Shown here: positions 19,697 through 30,902 of the stretch, piece after piece
Numbering within the stretch: the stretch's first letter is position 1
How the letters are laid out: each line of letters opens with the position of its first letter
Source: Astrocystis sublimbata
Lineage: Eukaryota; Ascomycota; Sordariomycetes; Xylariales; Xylariaceae
Length of the DNA: 64,000 nt
Direction of reading: 5' to 3'
NCBI GenBank assembly: GCA_022453515.1
Contig: JAJNNY010000012.1
Span: 186,001-250,000 of the forward strand
Translations under genes and position numbers: made by a program
Notes under the pieces: model-generated
Told to the model about the DNA's origin: nothing
The model's database searches: none
What the model saw: only the letters and a program-made list of their open reading frames with translations

Positions 19697-22689
19697 ATGG
19701 CAAATATGGCTTCCGACGAGCCACAGAGCCGACAGGAAGATGCTAAAGCTGCAGACATCGCGCCAACCGATGACATGGATCTGGACGAGCCCGCCACTAA
19801 TAGCGACGGTAGAAACGGGTATGTAGTTGATTGCTTGCGCATTACTTAATCTAACGCGTGTTAGGGACGTCAAATCCGGAGATTCGGCGCAAACCGAAGC
19901 CGCGCCTGTAACTAATGGCGACACCGTGGCAACCCCCAAGTCCGACGACGCAGTCGAGAAGACTAATGCACAAGAGACCAACGATGACGCATCAACGTCC
20001 GTCGCCGACTTACCGAACACTAGACCAGATGTCCCAGAATTAGCAACAGAGGATAAAGAAATGTCAGGGGTAAACGCCGCGGCAGAGGATGAAGAAAACG
20101 CACCTGACAAGAAAGCCGAAGATGTCGTTACTCCCGATGTGTCCTCCCAGAACACTCATGCCGAGGCTCCGTCCGATGCTGCATCCAAAGCACCAGGAAC
20201 GTCAGTTTCGCCTGATGAACCTGAACTGAAGTCCAAGCCTTCCAGCGCCGAAGGCCTCACGCAAAGTGCTAATGTGGATGCCGATGCTATGGACATTGAT
20301 CCCTCAGCGGATCACTCTGACTTGAAGTCAAGCGCAGACCATGGTAATAGCACACAAGATACTTCAGCTGCAAGCGACCCACCGGTAGATTCTTCTCTAG
20401 GATCCAGCCAATTGGCCGACCTTTCTAAGCTCGAGATCAAGGCAACACAAGAGAAAGACGAGAGCACGGAAAATTCCAAGTCTACTATCGAGGCCCCGGA
20501 AACTCCATCCAAGGTCTCCCGCTCGCGAGAGGAAGACGACGTAGATGAGCCCGCCGCCAAGAGAACGAAAACGGATAATGAGGATGAAGTGATGGCAGAC
20601 TCGCCATTGGTGGCTGGTCAAGAAAAAGGCGACCAAAACGAGGCCCAATCCACGCAAGGGCAAGGAAATGGGAGTTTGGAAAGCGCCATCCCTGATAGTT
20701 TACCAATCGCGATTCACCAAAACAAGAGAATACGGGAAGTGCTTGGCAACGTGAAGAAGACGAAGAGTGGCGCCAACTTCAGAAAGTCGGTGCAGGAGCT
20801 ATGGCCTCTCCTTTGGAACGAATATGCAGCCAAGATTGACAACCCCATTGATATCTCTTCTATGGAGGTCAAACTTCGCGAAGACAAGTATACTACCTAC
20901 GGTGACTTCAAGGCCGATGTCCTTCAATTGCACCAGAATGCCGTCCTCTTCAACGGCGAGACGCACGAGGTTTCACAATCAGCGGCTCAGGTAAGAGACT
21001 ATATTCTAGTCAGAATGCCCGATATCATCCACATGAAAGCTCCTGCCAAGCCCGAGAAGAGCAAGCCCCAACCCACCCGGCATGCCGAGCCTCGGGCTGC
21101 TACCCAGCCTCGCCGCCAGTCTCAATCACAAGCTCCTCCTCCTGCATCAAGCCCGAAATTAAAACCAGAAGCTTCTACGTCCACGCCCTCCCAAGCTTTT
21201 GCTGTTCCCCCTTCAGGTATCCCTCAGATCCGACGCGACTCGACGCGGGACGATCGTGATAGGCCGAAGCGACCGATCCATCCACCGAAGAATCGCGACC
21301 CTGACTACCTCAAGGGAAGCCGGAAAAAGAAGTTGGACCCGGAACAACGCTTCTTCGACATGGTTTTGGAAGAGATTAAAAAGGCCAGACATTACTCGAT
21401 TAACCAGTGGTTTCTCACAGCCGTGGATCCTGTGGCTCTCAACATCCCCAACTACTTTAAGATCATCAAAAAGCCGATGGACCTTGCAACAATGACGGAG
21501 AGAAACAACGCAGGGGATTATAAGACGACGAAGGATGTCGAGAAGGATATGAAGCTCATAGTTCATAACTCGGAGATATTCAATGGGGCGGAACATGAAG
21601 TCACTAATCAAGCACGGCAATTGGAACAGCTCTTGATTACTCAACTGGGTGGCAAGGATAGATGGATGGAACGGCATTATCCCGCGGTAGCCCCATCTGC
21701 AAACCATGGCTCTGCCGCTAGTCCCGAGCGGAGCGTAGCTGAATCTGACGATCAGAGCGAAGGCGATGGTGAAGATGAAGACAACGATGCGATTCAAGGC
21801 TTGCAAAAGAGATTGAACGAGGAGCAAGACAAGCTTAACCAGTGTCTTAATTCCAAGAAACCCGATCTTATGATGATGGAGGTTCAACAGTCCATGGTCA
21901 CTTTCCTTCAACGAAAACTCGTCGAGGAGAGAACCAAGTTCCTCTCAGAGAAGAAGCCCAAAAAGAAGAAGGGCGGCTCCTCGAAGAGCAAGTCGAAAAC
22001 TGGAGGCGGCGGACTTGGCGGCAACAAGAAGGTATCTGGGGCTGTCAGCACGTCGAAGAAGCCGCACAATAGCAGCAAAAAGCCACCAGTTCCGAAGAAA
22101 CGGTCTGTTGGTCAGTTGGAGAAGGCTGTGATCAGCGATGGTATCAATGAGCTCGATGGTCCTACCCTGGTTCGCGCCGTCGAAATCATCAAGAGAGACA
22201 CTGGTCAGAACGTAAGTTACTTACCCAACCTCAAATTTCCTCGTCTCCATGGCACCATGTTTCCTTAGCCTGCGGCTGAGCCGTGCCGCATAAGAAGCGA
22301 GCGCAATTACTGACCTGTCTCAGGAAAACGATGAAGGCGAGATGGAACTAGACATTGACTCTTTGACTCCTGATGCACTTGTGAAACTCCATGATCTCAT
22401 CAACAAGGCGCATCCGCACATTCGACAGAAGTTGGTGGAGAAGGAGAAACTAGAAAACAGTAGCGCTATGAGCTCGGAACCCGAAGTCAAGGCGAAGCCC
22501 AATAGCGCTTCCAAGGCGAAGAAGAACAAGCCGATGAACAAGCACGAGCAGGAACGAAAGATCGAACAGTTGCGCGAGTTGAAAGCCCAGCTTCAACGTC
22601 ACGGGAGTGGTAGTCAAGAGCCCATGCCTGAAGCTGAGACGCAGCCACTCGCGGATTCGAGTGAGTCGAGCGATTCCGAAGAGGAATAG
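19697..22689 (+). CDS. BDF1: BET family double-bromodomain chromatin protein Bdf1
   Basis: Exons are 19697-19818, 19865-22211 and 22324-22689, with introns of 46 and 112 nt; the product is 944 residues. BET proteins read acetylated histone H4 and help TFIID and transcription. An acidic, low-complexity N-terminus (1-320) carries a KRTKTDNED-like nuclear signal. Bromodomain 1 spans about 322-421 and ends in the HQNAVLFNG helix; bromodomain 2 spans about 534-631 with NIPNYFKIIKKPMD and the conserved Asn in EIFNGAEHE. A Lys/Gly/Ser basic region follows, then the ET domain (about 787-860), split by intron 2, with VGQLEKAVISDGINEL. The C-terminus has a Lys-rich helix and an SSESSDSEEE end. Bromodomain 1 has a short ZA loop (LLWNEYAAKIDNPID) unlike the usual NIPDY form. 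ATGs at 19697 and 19706 are both in frame. Confidence 0.94.
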
Positions 22690-24558
22690 ATGTCGTGCCT
22701 AATCAAAGAGTCCTCGACTCATCCTGCCTGGCGGGGAGGGCGTGGCTGGCTATTTTCATCGGAACGGCTGGTTGTGTGTTCTTGGGACCACAACCTGAGC
22801 GGCCGTCACTGCGCCCTTCCTAGGACGGGTCATGGCATCGTGCTAACGTAATGAGAACCTGTACGACTATTTTATCAGCGCCACAGCTAATCATGGTGTG
22901 CTGGCAAATGAGACGTTTTCTGCCACGTAGAATAACGAGGTCAATGCAAGGTGGGTAATTTCGATAGGGACGCATGATGGGAGCATGCTTCGGGCTTTTG
23001 GTTGGGGGTGGGTGAGCAACCATGTGGGTTGCGGAATGCTCAGGCCCTGAGATGGAGTCGGGTGGCTCCGAGGCGTTCGCATGCTTCTCGCTCTGTTGCT
23101 CTACGATGCTAGTCGCTGGAGCTAAGCATCTTTCCATGCTTCAGGCTCGGACTGATCAGTGCGGAAACATGAGACCCTCCACGATGCGATAGCACATCTG
23201 GTTGTGCCAAAAGGGCAAGGTCCACTGCGGTGCGCAAGATCGGAACATAGCATAGTCGTCATAGCATATCCGTCATGGCTAGTGGTAGCTTGCTCATTGA
23301 TACTAAATGATAGCTACATTTCATCAGCAATTCCGGTTCCAGTAGCATGTGAGGGAGATGCTCTCAGCTCTGTATGCACTAGCCATTTGATATGCCCAGC
23401 TGCTTAGCAAGGAAATGTTCGTCGCAACGGCAGATCTTGGCGTGAGTTGGCAAGGCTGTGTTCCCTGGCAGTAAAGGTGAAGGTTGTGTCTCTGCAGACC
23501 AAGCGGGTTCGATACTAAAGGAACGGGAGAGTGTCAACAGACAGAAAACCTTGCTATGTAATGCCCTGTACGTGCGGGCTTCTTGCGTGTGCTGGGGATA
23601 GAGAGGACAAGGAAGCACGCAGTCTGCTGGGGGACGACGGAGAGAGCTTACTGGGTACTGTGATTGTGACGACTGTGATGATGGTCGGACTTGGTCAGCT
23701 ATGATGTTGCCTTGCTACTGCGTAGTAGGTAGACTGAAATTAGAAGGGCGGCTATCGGTTTTAACAATCTCTTGCTCTTGTGCGAAGGAGGGAAAAAGCT
23801 AAAGTTTCGGGATGGTGGTAGAGGAATGTGAGATGCTGCAACCCCGAACTTTGTCCTTTCCCGCCGACGGAAGACAGGTGATGGGACATGCTGTACTGCA
23901 CTGCACTGCATGCACTGAGCTGCCTGCATTGTGCTGGTACGTACCAAAACGAGATACTGACAAAGACACTGTGGCTGAGACTGGACAGGGCTAATGGGAC
24001 ACTATAGGCATCCCTTTGCAGACACCTCATTCCAGGCAGACGGGACGCTCTGATTTACTCGCTGAGCCCTCAAGGTGCTGCTGTAGGCGATCCATGTCTC
24101 CAATCATAACCCAGCGCTTCCAAGGTTCCTACCACCTAAGGCATGTATCAGGCAGTGCTAGTAGTATTAGTGTTCACTGATGATGATAAGACGTAGAATA
24201 CAAAGGGACGGGAATGCGGGCTCATTCAATATTTCCGACTAGTAGCCTGGCTTCCTGGAGTATCGAGAGGAGTGATTCCATGAAGCCCTTCCAAGAGTCT
24301 ACTTACCTCCTGTTCGCTCCCTACATGTAGGTAAGACAGCTTGACTCCTTGACGCAATGCCGTCTACGATCGACTATGATTCCATGCAAGTTTGAACAAT
24401 CGAAAGAATCGACCCTACCGCAAAGTAGTTAGCAGGTGGGGTGACATTTGCTTGATGTCATCGAATATGTCTCTTATACCTTCGGAGTGAACAGTCGCAA
24501 ACCGTAACTCTAGGCCTGCAATGGTCTATCACATATATTTATAGCATAACTATCGACA
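22690..24558. other. Intergenic, no gene seen
   Basis: This is the 3' flank of BDF1 and the promoter of the SMP-30 gene, both on the plus strand. It contains a short CTGCACTGCACTGCATGCACTG repeat near 23894-23916. Frames are short and unlike known proteins. Confidence 0.5.
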
Positions 24559-25713
24559 ATGATTGCATACACAGCAGAGGAGTGGCTGCCCGCAGAGGCC
24601 GGGCTCGGCGAGAGTCCCTTATACCGCCCAGAGGACGACACCTTCTTCTTCGTCGACATAAAGAACTGCCGCGTCCATAGCGTCCCGTTATCCCGTGGGT
24701 GGGCGTCGCGACACACGATCCAACTAGATGAGCCCATCACCAGACTTGATCTCGTCGAGGGACGCCTAGACCGTCTTGCCGTCTTGACGCGTCGCGGGTT
24801 CGCGCTGCTCGATACCACCAGCGGCGCCCTGGAGCGCATTGCAGACCTTCGGCACCATGACGCCGAGCTGGATGGTAAGATCCGCATGAACGATGGGGGC
24901 ATCGATGTACGAGGGAGATGGTGGGCCACCACCATGGCTCTGGATGAGGAGTCGAAGATCGGTCGGTTGTGGCGCTATGATGGGAGCGGCAAGGTCCAAG
25001 ATATGTCGGGAGGTGAAATGGCTGCTGTTGTCAATGGAGTTGTTGTATGGTTCTTGTTTTTCACACTCCTCAGCGTATTGCGTACTGCAACAGACAAATC
25101 TGCTTCCGAGACACCTGCACACTCCCTAATCGTGAACAATTGCTAAGTCGGTTTAACTAACCGCAATGATGAAAGTGGTCTCCTGATAATAGAACCCTAT
25201 ATATCTGCGACACACCCGAAGGCAATATCTACAAATACGATTTCGATGTAGCGACCGGCTCTGCAAGTAACAGTACGCAGTCCTTTTCAATTCTCTCTTT
25301 CTTTCTTACTTCTTCTCATGCTTCACGAGCATTTGTCCATGATAATAGCCTTCGAACACACAATGGTCATGGCCACCTTGGATTGCAATGATCTTACGCC
25401 TAGGTTTACTATAGAGCGGCTCTTTGCAAAGCTAGAAGACGGCGGAATGCCGGACGGGTTGGCAGTCGATCAAGAAAGTTGCGTCTGGGTAGCTGCCAAC
25501 TCGCAGGGCAAGCTCGTTCGGCTTTCGCCTGCTGGCGAAGTCACGGCTACGTGTGTGGTGCCTGGTGCCAAGATGACATCCTGCCCGGCGTTCGGGGACA
25601 AAGATATGAGGACTTTGTTCATTACCTCGATAGCAGACGATGGCTCAACAGGTCACGTATACCGGGTCAGGGTAGACATTCCCGGTATTTTGAGACATTC
25701 ATACAAGTCATGA
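24559..25713 (+). CDS. SMP-30/gluconolactonase/regucalcin family lactonase
   Basis: Exons are 24559-25044, 25176-25272 and 25415-25713, with introns of 131 and 142 nt; the product is 293 residues, the usual family length. It is a six-bladed beta-propeller lactone hydrolase with a divalent metal. The expected ligands are visible: Glu18 in GLGESPLY, Asn159 in VVNG and Asp208 in MPDGLAVD, and the RMNDGGID block holds Asn111. WSPDNRTLYICDTPEGNIY in exon 2 and SNKRLFAKL across intron 2 match the family closely, which is how I chose these splice sites. No signal peptide is seen, so it is probably cytosolic. The substrate (sugar lactone or other) cannot be told. It is followed by a small ORF and by a transporter and nitrilase, so it may belong to one catabolic group. 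Confidence 0.85.
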
Positions 25714-25889
25714 TGCTTGTAGACTTTATATGTCAGCCAAATTACATGTGTACTTTTTTGTGGTCACTTGTGGAATGTCAACTACTGTGTGTTTCTATTG
25801 TATCCGCTATCTAGGGGCGGGAATCATAAAAGGATCGAGACTACTTCTTAGAAACGTCTTTCTATGTTGCCCGAAATGAAAATGAACTT

Positions 25890-26078
25890 TTACTTCTTCT
25901 CGCCATAGTTACCAAGAGAATCGTTGGGTTGTCCGCTGTACCTATCGACACAAGAACCGCTTCCGTAGGTCTTATTACCTGGTTTGAATGAATAATAAGT
26001 AGTTCCTGATGAAGCAGCCCCAGCTGCAGAGCTTTTGGGGATGTCCTTACTAGTCGAAGAAGAATCTGATTGAGGCAT
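25890..26078 (-). CDS. Small Ser/Gly/Tyr-rich orphan protein
   Basis: A 62-residue frame starts at an ATG at 26078 (MPQSDSSSTSKDIPK) and ends GNYGEKK. It is rich in Ser, Gly, Tyr and Asn (GTTYYSFKPGNKTYGSG) and has one cysteine. The frame is open further upstream to 26216, but that extra part looks like leader. I recognise no family; many fungi have short conserved proteins with YY/GN-rich tails of this type. It lies between the SMP-30 gene and the MFS gene. The call is tentative. Confidence 0.35.
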   Translation of the reverse strand: MPQSDSSSTSKDIPKSSAAGAASSGTTYYSFKPGNKTYGSGSCVDRYSGQPNDSLGNYGEKK

Positions 26079-26563
26079 GGTGGGCTGGTTGTTAGTTCCT
26101 ATTTGGGGCTTGAGTTGGGTGTATGTGAGGTTCAAATGCTTGAAGGGCGATGTGATGAATCTGCTCGATGACTTGTGTATCTGGTTACTGAAGTCTCGAT
26201 CTGTAGAATGCGGCATTGAGGGTATTATGTACTTGCCTGTGATTCACGAAAGTTTGGTTCCATCTCACGAAGTCTTTGTTTTTATTTTGCTTTTAACGCT
26301 TATTGAATCGACATGTTCAAGTTCAGGTGCTTTGATGGCAGCTCAATGGTGTTATGTGCTGACAATGGATGCTGTTACTAACCCTTTATTTACTTGGTTC
26401 TCAGCTTTTGTCGTAAGTAATCACAGAAAGTTGTGATTATTACTCGGCACTTTTTGATTGTACATGATACCATATGTAGCAGGGTAACGGGATGATTTTG
26501 AATGTAATGTATTCCGATGCGCTTGTTCACCACTGACAGACACTCAAGTACACAGTTTTAGGA
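26079..26563. other. Spacer between small ORF and MFS gene
   Basis: Promoter side of the small minus-strand ORF and 3' flank of the MFS gene. Nothing coding is supported. Confidence 0.45.
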
Positions 26564-27769
26564 TTACGCAGCGCCTCCTATTTCTGGTTTATCGTAAAGG
26601 AAAATCCCAAAAGCGAGTGTTGATAACCCATACAGGAATGTCACGATGGCCGCGTCGCCAGATGAGGAAATGCATATAGCATTGATCATGCTACTCAGAA
26701 CTCCAGCAAGTCCCCATGCCGTCAAAACTTCCCCGTACTCATATGGGAATCCCCATGCGCTCGTTTGCTGGGCCTTCACCATACCGGGGATGAGGCTGAA
26801 ACCAGCGCCATGCGCAAAGAAGACTACCATCAGAGTGACAGTCGCTAGAGACATAGTTGGGTAGTAGAAGGTGGAAAGAAGTAATAGACCTCGTGCACAG
26901 AACATTATAACAAAAGTGAGTTTTGCCCCGAGTCGGGAGCTTATAGCAGAAGCGAAGAATCCTCCAAAGGCAAGAGCTACAGTGAGGTGAGGTAGGAGTT
27001 TCGGAGCCTCCCCTGTAGTCTTGTTGCCGTAGAAAGACGCAATCGGTAAGAGTGAGCCGAAGGCCGCCATACCTGGCAACGCATTGAAGAAGAGTAAGAT
27101 CCTGATGAACCGCCTGGCAGATGTTTTCTTGGGATCCTTAGAGAGCGCAGGGGATGGAGCCCTGAACCCTTGACTTGGTGCCAAGATAAACGCAGTAGCT
27201 GCTATGCAGATGAAGACCAGACCTCCAGTCCGTAAGGCACCCCCTAATCGGTTTGCATCACCCGCCCTGATCTGGAGATGCGACCACACAGCGAGCCACG
27301 ATCCCGTGCCCGAGGCAAAGCCCGAAGGTCCAATCGCACTTCTAGCCAGGGGCTGATTTGGGAAAGCTTGGCCTATCAGCACGATAGTGGCCAGGTATGT
27401 CAATCCAACGCCGATGCCTCCGAGGAGTAGAGACCCAAGAATACCGGTCAAGCTTGGAAGCGGCACTATGAAAAAGCTCATACTCGTGACTGCCATGCCC
27501 CAGAGGCATGTCCCGCAAATTGCGACATTATACGTCCCGAGTGAATCCATGCAAAGAGGACAGATTTTGACGCCAATAGAGATTCCCAAAGAGGCTGCAG
27601 CAAAAAGAGCGTAAGACCAGGGCAGCGACACCATGACCAGGCTCGGTATTTCCACTTGAAGGGAGCTGAGGGCGTAAACAGTTCCAACGCTGAACATCAT
27701 CGCAAAACCCAGTAAGGCCGCTTTCCACTGCGGCGGGTGATGAATGGCTGATTTTGTGAAAGGTTCCAT
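26564..27769 (-). CDS. MFS transporter, oxalate/formate-antiporter-like
   Basis: A single-exon gene of 401 residues. It is almost entirely hydrophobic, with about 11-12 membrane helices and a hydrophilic central loop (SKDPKKTSARR, about residues 215-230) that divides two six-helix halves. The first helix block, LLGFAMMFSVGTVYALSSLQVEIP, and the LGGIGVGLTYLA segment resemble the oxalate/formate or monocarboxylate branch of the major facilitator superfamily. Cargo is unknown; an organic acid is the likeliest guess. I start at the ATG of MEPFTKS (27769), because the frame further up has no ATG. It is transcribed away from the nitrilase, with which it shares a 548-bp promoter region. A nitrilase makes a carboxylic acid, which this transporter could move; that link is inference. 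Confidence 0.8.
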   Translation of the reverse strand: MEPFTKSAIHHPPQWKAALLGFAMMFSVGTVYALSSLQVEIPSLVMVSLPWSYALFAAASLGISIGVKICPLCMDSLGTYNVAICGTCLWGMAVTSMSFFIVPLPSLTGILGSLLLGGIGVGLTYLATIVLIGQAFPNQPLARSAIGPSGFASGTGSWLAVWSHLQIRAGDANRLGGALRTGGLVFICIAATAFILAPSQGFRAPSPALSKDPKKTSARRFIRILLFFNALPGMAAFGSLLPIASFYGNKTTGEAPKLLPHLTVALAFGGFFASAISSRLGAKLTFVIMFCARGLLLLSTFYYPTMSLATVTLMVVFFAHGAGFSLIPGMVKAQQTSAWGFPYEYGEVLTAWGLAGVLSSMINAICISSSGDAAIVTFLYGLSTLAFGIFLYDKPEIGGAA

Positions 27770-28317
27770 TCTCGTTCGTGATATCGCGTAATACAATCAT
27801 TTCCCGATTATGGTGAGATTATCGACTTCGCATGTGGACCAAACACCGAGTTGACACTTCTGTGCAGGGGAACCAAGTCTTAATATCCTTTGGAGAATGT
27901 AGTGTGATGACGATGTCAAAACGACTTTGGTCGTGAAATATTTCCTTGAGATGCGGTCATTCCCTCCATCAGAGATAGTACTATGTAATGGCGGGGACTG
28001 CGGAGAAGCGTTTGTTGTGCGGAGAGAGGTATTGGGGTCTTTCGCACTCTCCTTCCAGGCCTAACGCTACCTCGATCGTCAACAAGTGTATATATAACAG
28101 CAAGAAAATCGACTGACAATCCCATGATGCATGGTTTCTCTCAGAAATTGGTCCACCAGGATTAGAATCAACAGGAACATGCCCCAAACCTAGAATACTG
28201 TGTATGTGACTGGGAAAACAGACACACATCTTTATCTATCGCTTTCAGCACGATTACCAACTGTTGCAGAACACTTGAATACTGGACAGCCAAGGTTGCA
28301 CTGTCTATATAATCGAA
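27770..28317. promoter_or_regulatory. Shared divergent promoter of MFS transporter and nitrilase
   Basis: This 548-bp interval separates two genes read outward in opposite directions. Such layouts often allow co-regulation in fungi. A TATATAA sequence at 28306-28312 lies only six bases before the nitrilase ATG, too close to be a normal TATA box for that start. I recognise no specific factor site. Confidence 0.45.
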
Positions 28318-29448
28318 ATGGCAACACCTCTGCGAATAGCTGCTTGCCATGTCGCTCCGGTGTTCCTGTCCTCTAGACAGACAACAGACAAGGCCATAAC
28401 CCTGATCAGGCAAGCAGCTACCAACGGAGCCAAGCTCGTCGTGTTCCCCGAAACGTTTATTCCCGCCTTTCCGATATGGAGTGCGGTACGTCCGCCTACG
28501 GAAAATCACGATCTTTTCAAATGCATGGCTAGCGAATCTATATACGCAGACGGAGAAGAAATGCGCACCATTCGCGAAGCCGCGCGGGACAACAACATCA
28601 TCGTCAGCCTAGGCTTTAGCGAGAAAGTCAGATACAGCAGCGGGTGTCTGTACAATGCTAACATCATGATCGACTCCACTGGGCAAGTGCTCGTCCATCA
28701 TCGCAAACTTGTCGCTACCTTCTTCGAGAAGCTCACGTGGAGTCATGGTGATGGGTACGGGCTAAAGGTTGCCAACACAGCGGTTGGAAAGATAGGAAAC
28801 CTCATATGCGGCGAGAATACGAATCCCCTGGCGAGATACTCACTGATGGCCCAAGGCGAGCAAGTTCACATCTCATCGTGGCCCGCAATCTGGCCGACAC
28901 GAGAAGCCTCCAAAACTTCCCAGTCTGCAAACTATGACAACGTGGCAGCGAACCGCATCAGGGCCGCTGCTCATTGTTTCGAGGCAAAGTGTTTCGGCGT
29001 GCTCAGCGCGGGATATATGGACGCGGACGCTATTGACGCTGCCGTCAGAGGGTCTTCCTTCCCTGAGGCAGTATCTAAAACGATCCAGTCGACATCGAGA
29101 GCTGCGACTCTATTCCTCGATCCCACCGGCACTCAAATTCGTGGTTTCACCATCGAATCGGCGACGGGAAAGCAGACCCCCACAGATTTCCTGCAGCACG
29201 AGGAGGGGATACTGTATGCTGATGTAAATCTCGAAGACTGTGTGGAGGGAAAACAATATCATGATGTGGTAGGCGGCTACCAGCGGCTAGACGTCTTCGA
29301 TCTTAAAGTGAACCGCTCCAGAAGAGACCCTGTCAGTTTCGTCATTGACTTTGAGGAACAAGATGCATTTTATCCTCCGCTTGGGGCCAAGCCAGATATC
29401 CTATCGGATGGTATGGAGGACATGATGATAGTATCAGGGAATGTTTAA
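28318..29448 (+). CDS. Nitrilase (aliphatic/arylacetonitrilase type)
   Basis: A single-exon gene of 376 residues, the right length for a fungal nitrilase that hydrolyses R-CN to the carboxylic acid and ammonia. The catalytic set is complete: Glu45 in VVFPETF, Lys130 in HHRKL, Cys164 in LICGENTNP, and the second Glu137 in FFEKLTW. The N-terminal strand (RIAACHVAPVFL) and the VHISSWPAIWP segment are as in the branch that includes plant and fungal arylacetonitrilases, and the C-terminal tail supports the spiral oligomer in relatives. It is probably cytosolic, and the substrate is not determined. The neighbours, a divergent organic-acid-type MFS carrier and an SMP-30 lactonase, suggest use or detoxification of a nitrile or hydroxynitrile. 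The codon pattern resembles that of its neighbours. Confidence 0.93.
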   Translation: MATPLRIAACHVAPVFLSSRQTTDKAITLIRQAATNGAKLVVFPETFIPAFPIWSAVRPPTENHDLFKCMASESIYADGEEMRTIREAARDNNIIVSLGFSEKVRYSSGCLYNANIMIDSTGQVLVHHRKLVATFFEKLTWSHGDGYGLKVANTAVGKIGNLICGENTNPLARYSLMAQGEQVHISSWPAIWPTREASKTSQSANYDNVAANRIRAAAHCFEAKCFGVLSAGYMDADAIDAAVRGSSFPEAVSKTIQSTSRAATLFLDPTGTQIRGFTIESATGKQTPTDFLQHEEGILYADVNLEDCVEGKQYHDVVGGYQRLDVFDLKVNRSRRDPVSFVIDFEEQDAFYPPLGAKPDILSDGMEDMMIVSGNV

Positions 29449-30203
29449 CCGAAAACGCCCTGTAAACGAAAACCAAAAACGCGTGGTTATGCATGAACTG
29501 CTGTATTTCATAGAATATGTACTGCTTGTTCCATTGTTAAGAAATGAATTCCAAGTGCAATCCTAGCTGAGGTAGCCTAGGCAGGAGGCTATTGATCTTA
29601 TATAAACTCAGACCACAACTAAACATTGATACCATAGGGATTTTCAAGTCGAGGAACATTGCCCAACCATTCCCACTTTCTTTAGCGACGCCCCCGATTT
29701 GTTCTATATGTCTTAGCGCATTACTAAGATCTTTCGACCCATGTAGAAACCAAAACATCGTACTTCTCTATGGCATACCTGAAAAGCTTCGGAAAGCCGC
29801 GGTTCTGCGCATCTTTGCGCTTTAGAAACGACTATCCGACACGTATCTCTTACAAACACTAGGGTCTACTCAAAAAGAAAGACCGAGAACATGTATCACG
29901 AACATAATGCCAAAAGTCAAAATAGCTCGCAGAGCTGCTTGTTATATGTGTGAAATGCTATAGTGTATCTAACTTGTAATAAAAGAATGGACTCCTGTCA
30001 CGCCTTTGCCCCCCGTCTTATACTCTAGAAAAATCATGCTATGCCCTGACTGCTTGTCGTCAATATCGTGCTTCTCCAACCAACCTGGCCACACTCCCAC
30101 GATCAATATCATGACCCCTCCACTGATATCAAATCGGGAAGGGGTCAGACATCCCGAGTAGGTGTACTAGGAAGCCCTGAGTTGCTCATGCTGGTCGATT
30201 TCA
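29449..30203. other. Convergent intergenic region
   Basis: 3' flanks of the nitrilase (plus) and the SERF gene (minus). AT-rich patches only; no coding frame is convincing. Confidence 0.5.
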
Positions 30204-30902
30204 TCATTTCTGTCCGCCAGCAGCAGTAGCAGCCTTCTTCGCATCAGCTGTGGATTGGGAGCGATACATTAGCCTCTAGTCCCAAGTATTGTGTTGTGTG
30301 CAAGGGAAACTGTCTCGTACCTGCTTCCTGCTTCTGTCGCATTAGGATAGCGAGAGCCTCCTTGTCGCGCTGCATTTCAGCGCCAGTTTTTGTGTTCTTG
30401 GATTTCTGTACGTGTCACAGCATTTGGTTAGCGTCAATTTCATATATTCCGCCAGCGTATCTTTCTTCTTTCTTTTGTTCTTTAATTTTATTCCATAGTC
30501 AAGTCTTGATCGATATGATGCAAGCTGTTGACGGTGGACGAAACGACCGCCCGTCCCACTCGCCGAAAATAGCAAGCTTGCAAGGCGTGAGTGGCCCCTA
30601 GAAGGGAGATAGATATAAGTACGAGCAGCGGCGGCGGCAACAACTAAGTCGCAAGATCAACCGCGCGGTTGGCTTGACCCGTTGGGCGACCCGAGAAGCG
30701 TTGAAAGATTCTTCAAGTCCTAGCCAGGTGCGGTCGGCGCTTGTACTCTCACTCTGGTCCCATCAGGCTGGGCGCCTAACCCCTGGGCAAATCATCGATG
30801 GACTTGTGGATGTTCAGCGGGAAGAAAGTCTTTTCTTACCTGAGCTGCCGCTGTTTTGAGATTCTTCTCACGGGCTTTGTCACGCTGGTTACCGCGAGCC
30901 AT
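30204..30902 (-). CDS. SERF/4F5 family small basic protein
   Basis: A 63-residue protein in three exons: 30902-30840, 30405-30321 and 30247-30204. Introns are 434 nt (GTAAGA..ACAG) and 73 nt (GTACGA..CCACAG). The start MARGNQRDKAREKNLK is the hallmark of the 4F5/SERF family, followed by a KNTKTGAEMQRDKEALA block and an Ala/Lys-rich end GGQK. SERF proteins are small, charged and disordered, and promote amyloid formation or act as RNA-associated chaperones in other organisms. The residues that define the family are all in exons 1 and 2, and phases match at both joins. The exons are too short to show up as long frames. The 434-nt intron is long for this window; a different first-intron acceptor cannot be excluded. 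Confidence 0.82.

Noticed and set aside
23490..23515. B-box-like GGTTCGATAC, possible tRNA
   Set aside because: The flanking bases do not form the T-stem or acceptor stem.
28306..28312. TATATAA as the nitrilase TATA box
   Set aside because: It is only six bases from the ATG, leaving no room for a transcription start and leader.
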